From the NCBI GenBank assembly GCA_037783545.1, contig JBBELK010000514.1:434001-498000 (forward strand): a stretch of 64,000 bases of DNA, in the 5' to 3' direction. Position 1 is the first letter of the stretch, and every line of letters begins with the position of its first letter. A model generated the notes under the pieces. That model was not told the origin of the DNA, ran no database searches, and saw only the letters and a list, made by a program, of their open reading frames with translations. This document shows, piece after piece, positions 22,436 to 34,115 of this stretch. The position numbers and the translations under genes were made by a program. This DNA comes from Henricia sp. BOLD:AAB3569. Taxonomy: Eukaryota; Echinodermata; Asteroidea; Spinulosida; Echinasteridae.

Positions 22436-22624
22436 ATGGCAATTAACCCGCTATTCGATATGGTCTACTATTTTGGCCAAAACAAGAAAACATTCGAAAG
22501 ACAGATGGAGTGGCGGATGCAAAACCACGGGAAAACCCCTAGATTTGCAAGAAACCAGTTAGGGAATCTGATGACAAAGTTTTCCAATAAACAACGCACA
22601 CAGAATCACGAATCATTTCGTTAA
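22436..22624 (+). CDS. Small candidate protein, 62 residues, unknown
   Basis: ATG in a strong context (A at -3, G at +4) opens 62 codons to a TAA. The peptide starts MAINPLFDMVYYFGQN and is basic and amphipathic (KKTFERQMEWRMQN), with no recognised family. Upstream are GATTGGCC at 22331 and ACCAAT at about 22368, then CATAAAATGCC as a loose TATA-like string, so a small gene or a first exon is possible. The region just left carries one end of the 17229-17606 element family, so this may be transposon sequence. Low confidence. Confidence 0.22.
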   Translation: MAINPLFDMVYYFGQNKKTFERQMEWRMQNHGKTPRFARNQLGNLMTKFSNKQRTQNHESFR

Positions 22625-25600
22625 TAGTTTTTAATTAGCGAGTTACGGAGTAAAGTCATCGCATACACGGAAACGGTGTTATATCGCACCGAAACGGGAA
22701 ATTCCCTATCAGCTTGACCGTATACCTGCATTGGCGTGGCGTGTACCGTGTCGTGTGTAATAACGAAAGGGGAAGATCCGGGAGTGAGAGAGAGTAAACA
22801 AAAGGCTCAAATTGAACTCGGATTTTGTATGTCATGCTTCCTCCGGGGTTCTTGAAATTCCTAGATATCGGGTGAAATAAATATCCTGGTAACAAAATGC
22901 CTATCCCGCATTCCCGTCCCTCCCCTCCCGCCATATACACGATTAATGGGGCAAACGGCGTGTATAAGTTAATCATATCCTGCGTTATTGTATAAACATG
23001 TCGCGTGCGAAGAAAAACCACAACAACACATGCATGTTTACAAGTCGTGGTATTCAATGAGTAAACAGTTTGCCGCAAAAAAGTGTCTAAACAATAAAAA
23101 CAACAAACTTTCGAAAAATCATTTGCAAGAGAACTTACATACCAAAATTAACAAGCAACGTCACAAAAAAACAAACATTGCAAATACTTGAATGAGAGTG
23201 GGAATAATAAATAATTTTCAAGCCCTAAAAGACGGTCGTAATAATGCCACACTTCGCCCACTGTCATGAGAAAGGAGTGTGGAATTTACAGAAAACACCC
23301 TAGACCCATAGTATACAGTAGGACTCACGCCCCGGTTCGCATGCACGATATAACTCCAGTCGATTAAAAAAATAAAAATATAAAAAATTAAAAATAAAAA
23401 AGGCGTTGGCTTGTTAAATATATGTTGGTTTTGTTTTTGACAATGAACAAACAATTCCTCGAACACGGAAAAGGTCACAATTTCTGTTTTATCTCGGACG
23501 TTTCAGTCGCGCCCCGGAAAAAAAGAAAATTCACCGGCCGGCAAATTCTACGTAAAATGCCAGTCTCCTTGTCCTTTTTGTGATGCAAATTAACTGTCTG
23601 GTTGCGTAGTGACCGTGGGAAATATTTCGCTGGCGCTGGTCCAAAGTGCATCACGTGCACGCCCTGACGGCCGTGAAAAACGTAAACAAACCGTGTGTGT
23701 ACGACGATTGTCGTAGATCGATGCTTGGCGACGATCAGCGGAAAAACTCGGCAAGAGGCAAGAGGCAAGACTGAAAACCAAAACATTGCAGCCATGTCAA
23801 CAATGCGCACAGCAACGTCATCTTCAATGTGTAACATGCCGGAACTGCTTTACGGGAATTCGTACGATGGCGCAAAAAGAATGAGATAAGGGTAGGCTAC
23901 GGTAGGGGCAAAAAGCAAGGGATTTCAAGGGGGATACAAACATGGAGGATTGTCCTTCTTGCATTACACAGCATTACTAAACAATGGCTTCATCCTATTG
24001 GTCACAATATGGTTTGGTAATATTTGGTTATTGTCCAACCATATCCCGTACCCCATGCTCCTGCCTTTCTAAAACAAAACATGGAAGAATGAAACCCCAC
24101 AATCTTGTGATGACATGTAAATGAAAAATACTAATGTCATCTACACTGGCCATATTGAAATTTGTTTCCTAACGACATATCGGCAAGAATTTTGAAAGTC
24201 GGACACAGTAGTGCAGATCTACACGGAAAAACAAAAATTTGGCAGGAACAAATATGGAAATTTTACTTGGGAAACACCTTTTCAGCAACTGCCATAGGTT
24301 TTGTACACGAGGCCTTAGATGATGTCCGCTATTTGTAAATTCTTTCCATCTTGATTACTAAAACTACAAACGGACGATTGCACACCTGCTGGAACTGCAT
24401 GTTCAAGTTAAAAAAGTGTTATTTATTTATTTAATTTTGTTTTGTTTTTTTTGGCGTGGTTTCCTTGCTTACTAGGCCTACAGCTGTTTGTTTATTGCTT
24501 TTTCCAGTCTCTTTTTGTGCCCTGTTTACTTTCTGCCACCAGTATAACAAACGTTATTTTTTAAACTGACGCTAAAGTCATAATTCAATGAATTGCAAAA
24601 AAGCCGCACTTTTCAGTTTTACTTTTAGTGCAAAATAATTATTTGTGTTGCGATAGTGTTTTGTCATAAACATAGACCTCCAAGAATAAACAAGAAACTC
24701 ACTGAAAAACAGTGCTTTTTGTGCTTTATCGTGGGTGTATCTTCCTCCATGGTGTAACCTACCAAAAAGTAACAGGCAACACAAGAGACACCGCCTGACC
24801 CTGCCGCGAAGTTACTGGGTATTTCATACTGGGCGTAGCAACAAAATAAGCGAACAAAGTAAACAACTAGGGTGCGAACTAAACGTACATGTATACATGT
24901 ACATGTACTTGTGTTACCGATGGCAGACCCTGGCAACTGGGGAAACAAAGGGCGTTGGTTGTTTGCACTGTGGGGCGCAGGGAGGGCATCAGGAGGGCAT
25001 GCATTCCACAGAATCATTCTGCCGTGGGCCCACGTACACTAGTAGTATACTTGGTCTGCATTGTTACCATGCAGACTCCCGCTGCGAAAGCGCGGGAAAC
25101 TTTGAAAGGACCATTGAAATGGGTCAAGTAAAGTTTTTCATTACAAAATGGTTATATACAATAAAACGGTTACCGAGTGCATGGATACACATTTTGAGCA
25201 TTTTATAGTGCGCAATTTATAATACAACTATATACATACCGCGCGTGTTTTCATTATGTCTCAACCATCTTAAGAATTATTTCAGGGTCTATCTACATAG
25301 TCTTATACCTCACATTTTATACCAGCCATATCCTCACTAAACACCTTTTCCCCCTAAAAGCTACAATTGCACGGGGAAAACTTTATGATGTATTTTGAAT
25401 ATTACCTTGGATACATAACTTGGGTCTTTGTAAAGTTTAAGAACATGTAAACATCCCTCAAGGCCTACTGAGACAGTTTTTAAGAAACTTTGAAGAAATG
25501 GTGCAACTGAACAATCACAAAAAAACCAGTGGCGGATCCAGCCTCATTAAAATACAGGTATACAATGGATTTTCAGGGGGTCGGACCCCCTGAATTCATT

Positions 25601-26266
25601 AGCCTTTTTGAAATATGGCGGACACAATAGGAGGGCGCACTTTGAAGTGGATTTTTAACATCGAATATAAACAAAGGCAATAATATAACTGTATTGTTCA
25701 CTTTGCAACGTTCTATAAGAACAAAACAGAAAATGATTTGCAAATTTGCAAGTAGGCCTAATCGGAAAAGATTTCTGATTATTTTAAAAGTTCCGCAAGC
25801 AGAAAAGAATCCGGCTGATCATGCGTCATTACACAACGTGCTTTGTTTTTCTATCGCTGACATTTTCCCAGTGAAATGACGAAGCATTTAGAATTAGAAC
25901 GAATCACGGGTCCGGGTACGGGTTTGTTTACGTACAACTTTACTGCGAAGGCGCGCCCGAGCCGACTTACTCCTCTTCTGGCCCAAAGCCTAAGCTACGT
26001 ATTGTACGCGTATTGAAAAATGCATCCGCCATTATAATATAGAGTCGTATCAATTTCTGAGGAGAAATGTAAATTAAAGCAATTACTTTGCAAAAGTGGG
26101 AATACATGTGCAAAATGCTAGCAATTTGGTGGAAAATATTACTCGCATGTGCCTCACAAACACATTTTATATAACAATATGATATTGCGTAGGCCTACTG
26201 ACTATTACTGAACCCAGTTGCAGTTTTAACAGCGCGGAGTGATAAATATGGTTGGCAAGGACGGCT
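22625..26266. other. 3.6-kb intergenic region upstream of the PIM gene
   Basis: No supported exon. Frames up to 157 codons (24735-25208 +; 24664-25017 and 22656-23078 -) overlap on opposite strands and show no family features. At 24741-24754 (-) there is CACCATGGAGGAAG, a box that recurs in this window. At 25527-25600 there is a GGCGGATCC and GGGGGTCGGACCCCC arrangement typical of repeat termini. CpG density rises after 25900. Confidence 0.4.
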
Positions 26267-26510
26267 GCGACGTCACACGCATAGCACCAACCGACACACG
26301 TGAGTTGATTATGAAAGCCAAAATATGCAACGTGTACGCGCGTACGAAACGAACCAACGTAAAAAAGCCGGTACGAGCAGTTAACCGCCAGATGAACTCA
26401 GACTGTTCGATCAGATAGTACGCTCGCTCAACGCAACCTGTACCTGCATAGGATAGCTGCTGTATCCCTCAGTCGTGCGTGGTGCCCTTGCCTAGAGTCG
26501 CCATCTAACG
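26267..26510 (+). promoter_or_regulatory. Putative promoter and 5' UTR of the PIM gene
   Basis: CpG-rich sequence directly before the PIM start. It contains a CRE-like CGACGTCA at 26268 and an E-box CACGTG at 26297. CCCTCAGTCG at 26467 resembles an initiator. No TATA box at a useful distance. The real transcription start cannot be placed from sequence. Confidence 0.35.
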
Positions 26511-29200
26511 ATGAATTTCTCGAAGAAACTTACCAGTCAATTCGCCGAGATTTGCGTGAAAAACATGGGCCGAACCAGCTGTGATCGCAGTGGTAAGAAT
26601 AAGATTTCGAACATTGTCTACAAAATGAGACTGCGAAGGACGACAGTGTACTTTTTTATTGTCGGTGTCATCAGTTTATTAAACACGATGAATGATTTGT
26701 ATTCTCATGTTTCATTTTTGCAGGTAAAGAGAAGGAATCCTTCGAGAAGACGTATGCGATCGGTCCGTTACTCGGGAGTGGCGGTTTTGGAACCGTGTAT
26801 TCAGGAACACGAGTCCGGGACAATTTGCCGGTGAGTTGGATTCGTTATCCAAACCGAGCCGGCTTGTAGTTTTCTAGTTCGACTTTGATTGAATGATGAA
26901 ATTGACGAACCCTGGAGAATGAAACCTTACAATTTATTTACATTTTATCTTCCGCAGGTTGCAATCAAGCTTGTAACGAAGGAGAAAGTCAACGATTGGA
27001 GCCAGGTAATTATGAAATTGTAATGTTTTTAACCCCTTTTCAATCGGCAGAGAAGGACGTATAGTGCATGCATGCAGTGCACTAGCTGTGCTACGTGATT
27101 AAAATGGCACGGTGCCAAGTTTGTACACGCTATTTGAATGGATGTCTCGCCGGCTGACCGCGCGCGCCACGCCGGCCGGCTCAAGCAGCTGTTCATGAGA
27201 CGGCTTGATGAACTTCGGTGCTGTCGTCGCTGTTTAACATTTTTGTTTGACCAGAACGTAAAAACTTGCATTTCTATTTTCTTGCACAAAATATTGAAAG
27301 TCTGGTCACTGTTACTGCGCTATGCTGCACAAGTTTTACTTGACACACCACATGGCTGGCACTATTGTGTAGGCCTAGGCCAACAATGAAAAGCATGTGG
27401 CGCGCCAACTGGTACAGTGACCTTGCTTTGCCCAAATGTTCCGCGGGTCTTAACTGCACTGTTTGGGGTGCAAGTACAGTACACTCCATTCTTGGCCCTT
27501 TGTCCTCATTTTCCTGCATTTTTTCTGTTGTAAAATCTGAACCATGCTTGGGTAAGAATTGGGAAGTTGACCATTACTATATTTTTTACCGTAAAATGAC
27601 TTATCAAGGATAAGTGAATATTTGATAGAAAAACCTTAAATTTAGGAGTGAATTTGTTTTTCTTAATCGCTTTTTAAAAAAATTCAGCCAGTCTCGTATG
27701 TTTTGAAACAAATTGGTCAACTACTTAAATCTTTTCCCTCGGGCCTATTTGAATTTGTTTTAAATATTTTAATTTCTTGCCTTTGCAGGTGAATGGCCAG
27801 AAAGTCCCACTCGAGGTGCATCTTCTCAAGAAAGTCAGCCACATTCGAGGGTGCATTAAAATGTTGGACTTTTACGACCGCACGGACACCTTCATCATTG
27901 TAATGGAGCGGCCGGAGCCAACCAAGGACTTATTCGATTTCATAACCGAGAATGGACCGCTCGAAGAGGAACTGTGCCGTAAATTCTTCAGACAGGTTGT
28001 CGAGACAACACGACGGTGCCACGAAGCCGGTGTGCTTCACCGAGATCTCAAAGATGAAAACATTCTCGTCGATATGAAGTCTGGCGATCTGAGACTGATC
28101 GACTTTGGATCAGGAGCTATTCTCAGGGATACTGTCTACAAAGATTTTGATGGTAGGTTACTCAACTATTCATTGAACTGTTGCTATTGCAAAAATCTTT
28201 AATGAGAAACGCCCAGACATTTGCATTTCGCAATTGATATTACTTGGAATAAGAGTTAAAACTTCTAACTTCATGGCTCTGTGTATTGCATTACTCACAC
28301 ACCCACACACTTGGTAATTGTGAAACGGATGACTAACTACATAACTACTCTGTTGCATGGGACTGTGGGAGTTTACTCCACCCACAGATATACTACCATA
28401 TGGGAAGAATTCCTCATCCAGACTCAATTTACAAACTAAACACATAACTTGGCTTGAAAAGTATAGTAATGGAAAGTTGCATGAAAAGAGAAATTGAATA
28501 GCTTCAGTCCTTGTGTGCAAAACACATGAGACGGGCTGAAAATTGTTGAAGTGTTTCCTCACAATCTAAAATTTTTCCCACTCGAAATTTTGAGTTTTTC
28601 CGTCAAATCTGCACATTCCAATGCTAAAGCACATGATGAAACAAATTTCTGATCAACTTCTCAACTCTTACCGTTGATTTCCATGGATTTAATGGTGTTT
28701 ATTACATTATTTTTACAGGCACTCGTGTGTACAGCCCGCCAGAGTGGATCAGATCCCACCGTTACCACGGCCGACCTGCCACCGTATGGTCACTGGGCAT
28801 CCTATTGTACGACATGGCGTGCGGAGACATTCCCTTTGAGCAGGACGACGAAATCTGTCGAGCAGAACTCTCTTTCAAGGATGGACTATCGCAGTCTCTG
28901 AAGCATCTTATGTGCTCAATGCTTCGAGTCAAACCTATGCACAGACTGACTTTGGATGAAATTCTGGAGCATCCGTGGATGAAGAAAGGACAATGCGAGG
29001 GTACCAAACAGTCGCGGATGTGCACACAGTCGACAGGCAGCGAGGAGAGCATCAACTGTTCCCCGCTCAGCAGTGCCAGTAGCAGTGAGGAAGACTTGAT
29101 GAGAAACGCTAACATTGCGCAAACGCAACGCGCAGAGTGCACGGAATCATGCGACCAACACTCGTCTTGTGTACCCGTATTTCTGGAGGTTGAATGTTGA
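26511..29200 (+). CDS. PIM: PIM-family serine/threonine protein kinase, complete
   Basis: Five exons: 26511-26592, 26724-26830, 26958-27005, 27789-28152 and 28719-29200 (TGA 29198); all junctions are GT-AG and in phase, giving 360 residues. The kinase domain spans about 38-287: glycine loop GSGGFGTVY (45-53), VAIK lysine 67, alpha-C Glu88, the PIM-type hinge [12 protein letters not shown] with Pro123, HRDLKDEN (163-170), IDFGSGA (183-189) and SPPEW in place of APE (206-210). The two-proline ERPxP hinge, which removes one usual ATP hydrogen bond, is diagnostic of PIM kinases; known members are constitutively active and promote survival and growth. The N-terminal 30 residues are basic, and the Ser/Cys-rich tail of about 70 residues is longer than in vertebrate PIM1. 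The first ATG in good context was chosen as start. The three PIM paralogues of vertebrates cannot be told apart here. Confidence 0.96.
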
Positions 29201-29710
29201 CGAAGGGGTGTCCTGCCGCAGGCGAACTGAACATCCAAGTCTGCTTCAATATGCAAGGACTATAAAGGAGACATGGACTCCACCATTGGGAACACTCAAT
29301 GTTATAACTGTGGTTTTGTCAATTTTCACAAAGTGCAATACTTCACACGCTGTTTAGGTCCCAAACAGAAAAATGCTCAAACTGTCGGTCATACCGACTT
29401 GCTCTGTATTTTGGCTCCCTTCATGCAAAGGGCCATGCAAAATTCCACATTGCAAATGTATGCTTCAATCATGCAAATTTAGCGTGTTTTTCCCTCCTTG
29501 CCCCCGCGTCCAGGGAGGACTGTGGATATTTGTTTGTGGGCCAGTCTTGTGAAGAAAAAAAAATTGTATTCAATGCAAGCAGACAGCATATGTGTTGGCT
29601 GATCGTATCAGCATTGAAATTGCAACATTACTGTATGCTGGTGAATTGCCAAGGGTTCTTTTATCAACGGAACATTTTCTTGGTTTCAATTTCATTTGGA
29701 CTGATTTAGA

Positions 29711-29800
29711 CACTATGAACAACTAACAATGGAAATTGGGCACACACCATTGTTAATAACAATGTTTGTGCCCAATTTCCATTGTTAGTTGCTCATAGTG
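29711..29800 (+). ncRNA. 90-nt near-perfect hairpin in the PIM 3' UTR
   Basis: CACTATGAACAACTAACAAT continues through GGAAATTGGGCAC and pairs with the reverse complement ending at 29800, with one A/C mismatch, a small internal loop (ACAC/TTT) and a second inner stem CATTGTT/AACAATG. It could be a pre-microRNA-like or endogenous-siRNA hairpin in the sense transcript, or a tiny MITE. Transcription with the mRNA is inferred from position. Confidence 0.6.
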
Positions 29801-30367
29801 AGAAAAGCTGAATCTGCTAACATTTTGCTGTCGGCCATTTATGGTGCTGTTGTTAAAAGGTTTCGTTTTATGAAATCGGACGAGTAGTGAAGTCGTATTT
29901 AATGAATTTAAATGTATGTTAAGTTATTGGTTTTGGTTTCTAGTTCTGCACTATATTCTTGCACTGCCATTTCCATATCTAATTTGAATTCCAAATTTTC
30001 CCCAAAGTTGGTCGAGATCGATATCCATGGAAAATGCATGAATCATTTAAACATTTTGAATGGGTGCTTGTGTCAAACCTTTTAAAAGATTCAAGTACTT
30101 CAATTTTCAAGATCGAATTTTCTGAGCTCATCGCTGTCTTTAAATGTTCAATTTTATCCCTTTTTTATGGCATGTCTGGCTTCGGGACTAATTCATTTTC
30201 GCCCAACTTGAATTTGGAAAAACTTGTTTTATTTATACACTTATGGTGTCGTGTTTTAGATGTGGGAATGAATGTCGATGTTAACTTATTGTTGGGTTAT
30301 ACCTCAATGTATGTTTTAATTATTTGTAAATACCAGAGTGTATATTTTTTTATAATAATCTTAATGC

Positions 30368-30373
30368 AATAAA
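30368..30373 (+). promoter_or_regulatory. AATAAA polyadenylation signal of the PIM gene
   Basis: Canonical AATAAA about 1.17 kb after the stop, followed after 9 nt by GTGTGGCG and then TTCTGTTGTG, a GU-rich downstream element. Confidence 0.6.
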
Positions 30374-30390
30374 TTGTTGCCAGTGTGGCG

Positions 30391-32490
30391 AAAAGAAGTT
30401 CTGTTGTGCACCAGTTGATATTAATATGAAGATTTCGAAGGGGAAATTATGGGAATGCAAAATTAATATATAGGCCTAACCAACATTTGCCAAGGATCAC
30501 TGTTTTCATACATACTTTTAAAAGTAACCTGGAATCTTTAAGGCAAATATTGTTTCCTTGTGTAAGAAAATGGATTACAAAACTTCCAGCATTCGAGAAA
30601 AGAATCGAGTTACAATATTGGGCGACAATCCTTTGCCAAAATATGAGTAGTTGTATTAAAAAAAAACCGTGGTTTTCTCAGTTGTACGAACAAGCATATA
30701 GTTAGTTCAGACAAAAAAGCATCTTTGTTCTTTTTCCCATGGTCTTTTTCCCATGGTCGTCGTGAGCAAAGGAGTTTCTTTGTACTAGGAATGAACTAAA
30801 AACGTGGTACTGCGAACAAAGACAAATTCTTCCGCACCGTACCCCACACCAAGTCGACCACACCATGACGCACAGTATAAAAATGCCTCTTCCCAAGAAG
30901 GCTAGTAAAACTAAAACGGTTCTTTGTCCGTGTTGGCCCAATGTGGGTAGACTCAGCCAACCGCAGCATTCCAAAAAGACCACCCCCAGTGCACTGACCT
31001 ATAATGTGGGAGAGTGCACAACAAGAATTTGCATTTTTACATAAACCGCGACCCTTTTACAATATGCAAATTGTTTGCCTTAGTATCAAATTATGCGTTA
31101 AGATGCATAACAGCTCCTAAAGGCCGTATGTAGATTCCAAATCCTGCATACTAAAATGGCGTCTGGCTTTCACACGCAACCAATGGCAACATCCAAAGAT
31201 ATTTAATTCTGTGTAGGTCCATAAATGTACACGTAGCACATGTACTCGTGGAGGAAGAAACATGTTTTCTTCCTCCATGATATACTCGACGCCCAAAAAC
31301 CCCGGGACCCGAACTCGCCTACTAAGATTCTCTTGCTGAAAAGAGGGATCTTTCTGACCGATACATAATTATGTGACGAGTGTTACTTTTTAAATATATT
31401 TATCAGAATAGTGACGCTCCAGCTGGCTGCGAGACGGAAAAATTAGGGGCAAGTTGAGGTCAAAATTACAGGGGGTCGTAATATTCAAGATACATGTATT
31501 GTACATGTACATGTATTTTCTTAACTTGTGAAAGGTTTTTTAACCATGTCGGGGAGCGAGCATGGACGAAGGAAACATAATCGGCATATTTAGCGTTTTC
31601 CCGGCGTTATTTATGCAATTTCTGATAAAATAAGTCGTGTTTTACATCCATATGAAAACTATTACATGTACGATGATCACAGCACCAGAAAACGAGGACA
31701 AAGGTTACATGCGATCTGCCGATACACGCCCAAGCTGCTGGGACAAGTGAATACCATGCCGTGCCACGTTGCAGGTCGAGTCGCATGGCCCGCCCGCCAC
31801 GTGAGGATCTCATGCACAGGTTGATAACAAGCCAGGGTAAAAAGTACGGGTCACCGTTTACCCGCATTCTGCCTTTCAAGGGATTTGCTACTTAAAAATT
31901 AATATTACTGTAATGCAAGCGCATCTTGTTGTCTCGCATGTTGTTTTGTTAATGTACTGGCGATTTTTGCTTGTGAGGGATTCCACGACGCAAACATAAT
32001 TCTTCAAAATTGGCATTTAACGTTTACATGCTATGTAATTTGCGGTGCGCGTGCGTGCACGCGCGTGCCTTTAACCATACTCCATGCTTTAACCGTGTTT
32101 GTTTTTCTCCACCCCCATTGTATGAAATCCAATTTTAGCACCTTGGCCTTAAAGTGTTGATAAAAGTGATTACCGCCGGACAGGGTGTAAATGGGTGCTA
32201 ATGGTGGTCGCAAGAGAGCGGCGTCATACGTAATGCGGAATCCTTGGACCTATCCCCAAAGGGCGGTGCCATTTGTGAAACAAAACGGAAATGGCATCCA
32301 GCCGAAAAATGACCTGCACCGTTGCACGAGTACATGTATTTTGTTTTCGGTAAACGGTGGTCTGCATGGGTAAAACGATGTTTGTGCCATTTTGTAGGTT
32401 TTTGTTTTTTAGTATATTTCATTCGTTGCTTTGCTCAGTTGCACATACAAGTTGGGTTATGAGGGAAACCTGATGGAGTATACCACTGCC
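30391..32490. other. Intergenic; ORF and palindrome remnants only
   Basis: A 72-codon frame at 30487-30705 ends ...KKPWFSQLYEQAYS and looks weakly protein-like, but has no recognised family. A 14-bp tandem duplication TTTTTCCCATGGTC lies at 30737-30764. At 31238-31279 GTGGAGGAAGAAAACATG-like arms form a palindrome (GGAGGAAGAAA/TTTCTTCCTCC). ACATGTAC repeats occur at 31491-31516. Confidence 0.35.
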
Positions 32491-32745
32491 TCGTGCTCGT
32501 AGGCTTAGCTGGTAGAATATCTGCTCGATGTATTAGAGGTCACGGTTTGAATCCCAATGAAGACCACGTAGCTTTATCTCAGTCCCGTGGCTGGTAATTT
32601 CTTCATCGTGAGTATAGGCGCCCTACTTTGCTTAGTGGCGCATCAATGCAACACTCAGAAAAGTAAGCATGCGTCTGTGCCTCAGAGCGTCAGTTGCCCG
32701 GTGTGTCAGAGGTCGTGGGTTCGATTCCCGTTGAGAAATAATAAA
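32491..32745 (+). repeat. tRNA-derived SINE-like sequence, two B boxes
   Basis: TAGGCTTAGCTGG (A-box-like, 32500) and CGGTTTGAATCCC (B-box-like, 32543) have tRNA spacing. A second B-box-like GGGTTCGATTCCC lies at 32719. Stems do not fold as a functional tRNA, so this is a SINE head or tRNA pseudogene. Confidence 0.5.
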
Positions 32746-32807
32746 ATAATCATTTTGGTCTCACAGTATGCACCATAACATTTCGACTGCTCACCACACG
32801 TCATCAT

Positions 32808-32982
32808 CAGGGGCCAATTTCATAAAGCCGTTTAGCAGACTGATTTGCTTAATCCAAAATTGTATGTCAACTGTCTCGTGTTGTTCTTACTTAGCGAGAG
32901 TAGCAGAAGTTGCAGAGCACCAGTCGATTGTAATGTACATCACATTGTGATTTTGAAAAGCAAATGATTTTTGGATTAAAGG
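32808..32982. mobile_element. GGGGCCAATTTCATAAAGC MITE family D, copy 1
   Basis: Left end GGGGCCAATTTCATAAAGCC then TTTAGCAGA-TGATTTGCTTAATCC; right end TTTGGATTAA. Shares ends and interior words (ACCAGTCGATTGTAAT) with copies at 42940 and 57439. Confidence 0.65.
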
Positions 32983-33360
32983 TAGAACACATGATTGGTA
33001 AACCGTTACAAATAGTTTTATCTCCCTGTGTGCTTGAAGATATGCATGATTAAAACCAACCTGAATAAAAGTCGGCTCCGTACACCGTCTAACTTTCGAG
33101 AAAACAGTCAAAAACTGTGTCGTTATCACTTCGCCCCAAAACTACTTCGCCAGCCTGCGCACGAAGCAAAGTGGCATTTGGGCGAAGTGGTTTTGGGACG
33201 AAAGTTAATTGTTTTACTCATTTCTCAAATACTATATAGCACTTTATACAAAACCATTTCAGGGAAAGTTTTCTACTGACATGTTTATATTGTGTAAGTT
33301 ATGTGTAAATCTGTGAAAATTTTAGATTTTCGAGATACCAATCATGTGTTCTACCTTTAA
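32983..33360. other. Short unassigned gap between MITEs
   Basis: Begins AGGTAGAACACATGATTGGTAAACCGTTA and ends with the complementary ACCAATCATGTGTTCTACCTTT, so the whole segment is a fold-back element of about 375 bp (roughly 32984-33357). CTTCGCCCCAAAACTACTTC/GAAGTGGTTTTGGGACGAA pairs lie inside. A relative of the left end occurs at 56923. Confidence 0.6.
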
Positions 33361-33493
33361 AGGCACAGACTCGTCAGCAATGCGCGCGCGCTAAATTCGT
33401 GCCACTAAATACGCAGCTCCATAGCAAAGGCACGGAGCTGCGTATTTGGTGGCACGAAATTGGCGCGCGCGCATTGCTGACGAGCTTCCGCCT
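33361..33493. mobile_element. MITE family C, copy 2
   Basis: Follows TTAA at 33357-33360. Begins AGGCACAGACTCGTCAGCAA and ends TTGCTGACGAGCTTCCGCCT, followed by TCAA (a decayed TTAA). Core pair AAATACGCAGCTCC/GGAGCTGCGTATTT. Confidence 0.85.
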
Positions 33494-33984
33494 TCAACTT
33501 TTACTATAAAGCAAGATTTTATGAAAATAAAATTGGGCCGGGATTGGGCCCAGGTGACAGTGATTTGCATTTAGCACAGATTGACTACATCGCAAAACAG
33601 ATGAATGTTCTGTTGTGATTAGATTATACCAGATGAATATTAAACCCATTTTATATTTAAAAACGACTTTGCACAAGAAAGAATATCTGGGGGGAGTCTA
33701 AACACGGTGGTGCAGATATCTTCTGTCCAAGTGCTTAGTTTGTATGATTACGTGTATGATTACATGTAGCAAGAAATGACCTACAAACCCATTTCAGTGT
33801 TGCATTGATCTAAAAACGAATCAATCTTTTCTCACACTCTTCTGACCAAAGGGCACGGGGTAAAGACAATAGAAAAGAAAAATGCATATATATATCCACT
33901 CACATTTATTGACCCATTTCTTCTCTACAGATTTTGCTGCAGCCCTAATTTGTCAAGCGAGGGTGAGCATTCTCTCACTTTTAA

Positions 33985-34115
33985 AGGCACAGGCTCGTCA
34001 GCAATGCGCGCCCGCCAAATTCGTGCTCGAAACACGCAGCTCCACGCCTTTGCTATGGAGCAGCGTATTGCGTGGCACACATTGGCGGGCGCGCATTGCT
34101 GACGAGCCTGTGCCT
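33985..34115. mobile_element. MITE family C, copy 3 (best preserved ends)
   Basis: TTAA on both sides (33981-33984 and 34116-34119). Ends AGGCACAGGCTCGTCAGCAA and TTGCTGACGAGCCTGTGCCT are perfectly inverted. It folds almost end to end. Confidence 0.9.

Larger units (their letters stand above)
29201..30390 (+). other. 3' UTR of the PIM gene
   Basis: AT-rich non-coding sequence after the stop, with several ATTTA pentamers of the kind that destabilise growth-control mRNAs (for example near 29899 and 30047). It contains a 90-nt hairpin at 29711-29800. The end is set by the AATAAA at 30368; no other strong AATAAA was noticed earlier in the segment. Confidence 0.6.

Noticed and set aside
22656..23078. 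140-codon minus-strand ORF
   Set aside because: No recognisable family, low-complexity residues, weak start context; consistent with chance in CpG-rich DNA.
24664..25208. Overlapping ORFs of 157 (+) and 117 (-) codons
   Set aside because: They cover the same DNA on opposite strands, show no domain, and the sequence contains ACATGTAC repeats and a transposon-like box.
28762..29256. 164-codon minus-strand ORF across the last PIM exon
   Set aside because: Antisense shadow of a coding exon; no family and no splice logic.
31535..31610. ATG in good context at 31546 as a gene start
   Set aside because: Closes after 15 codons and has no donor.
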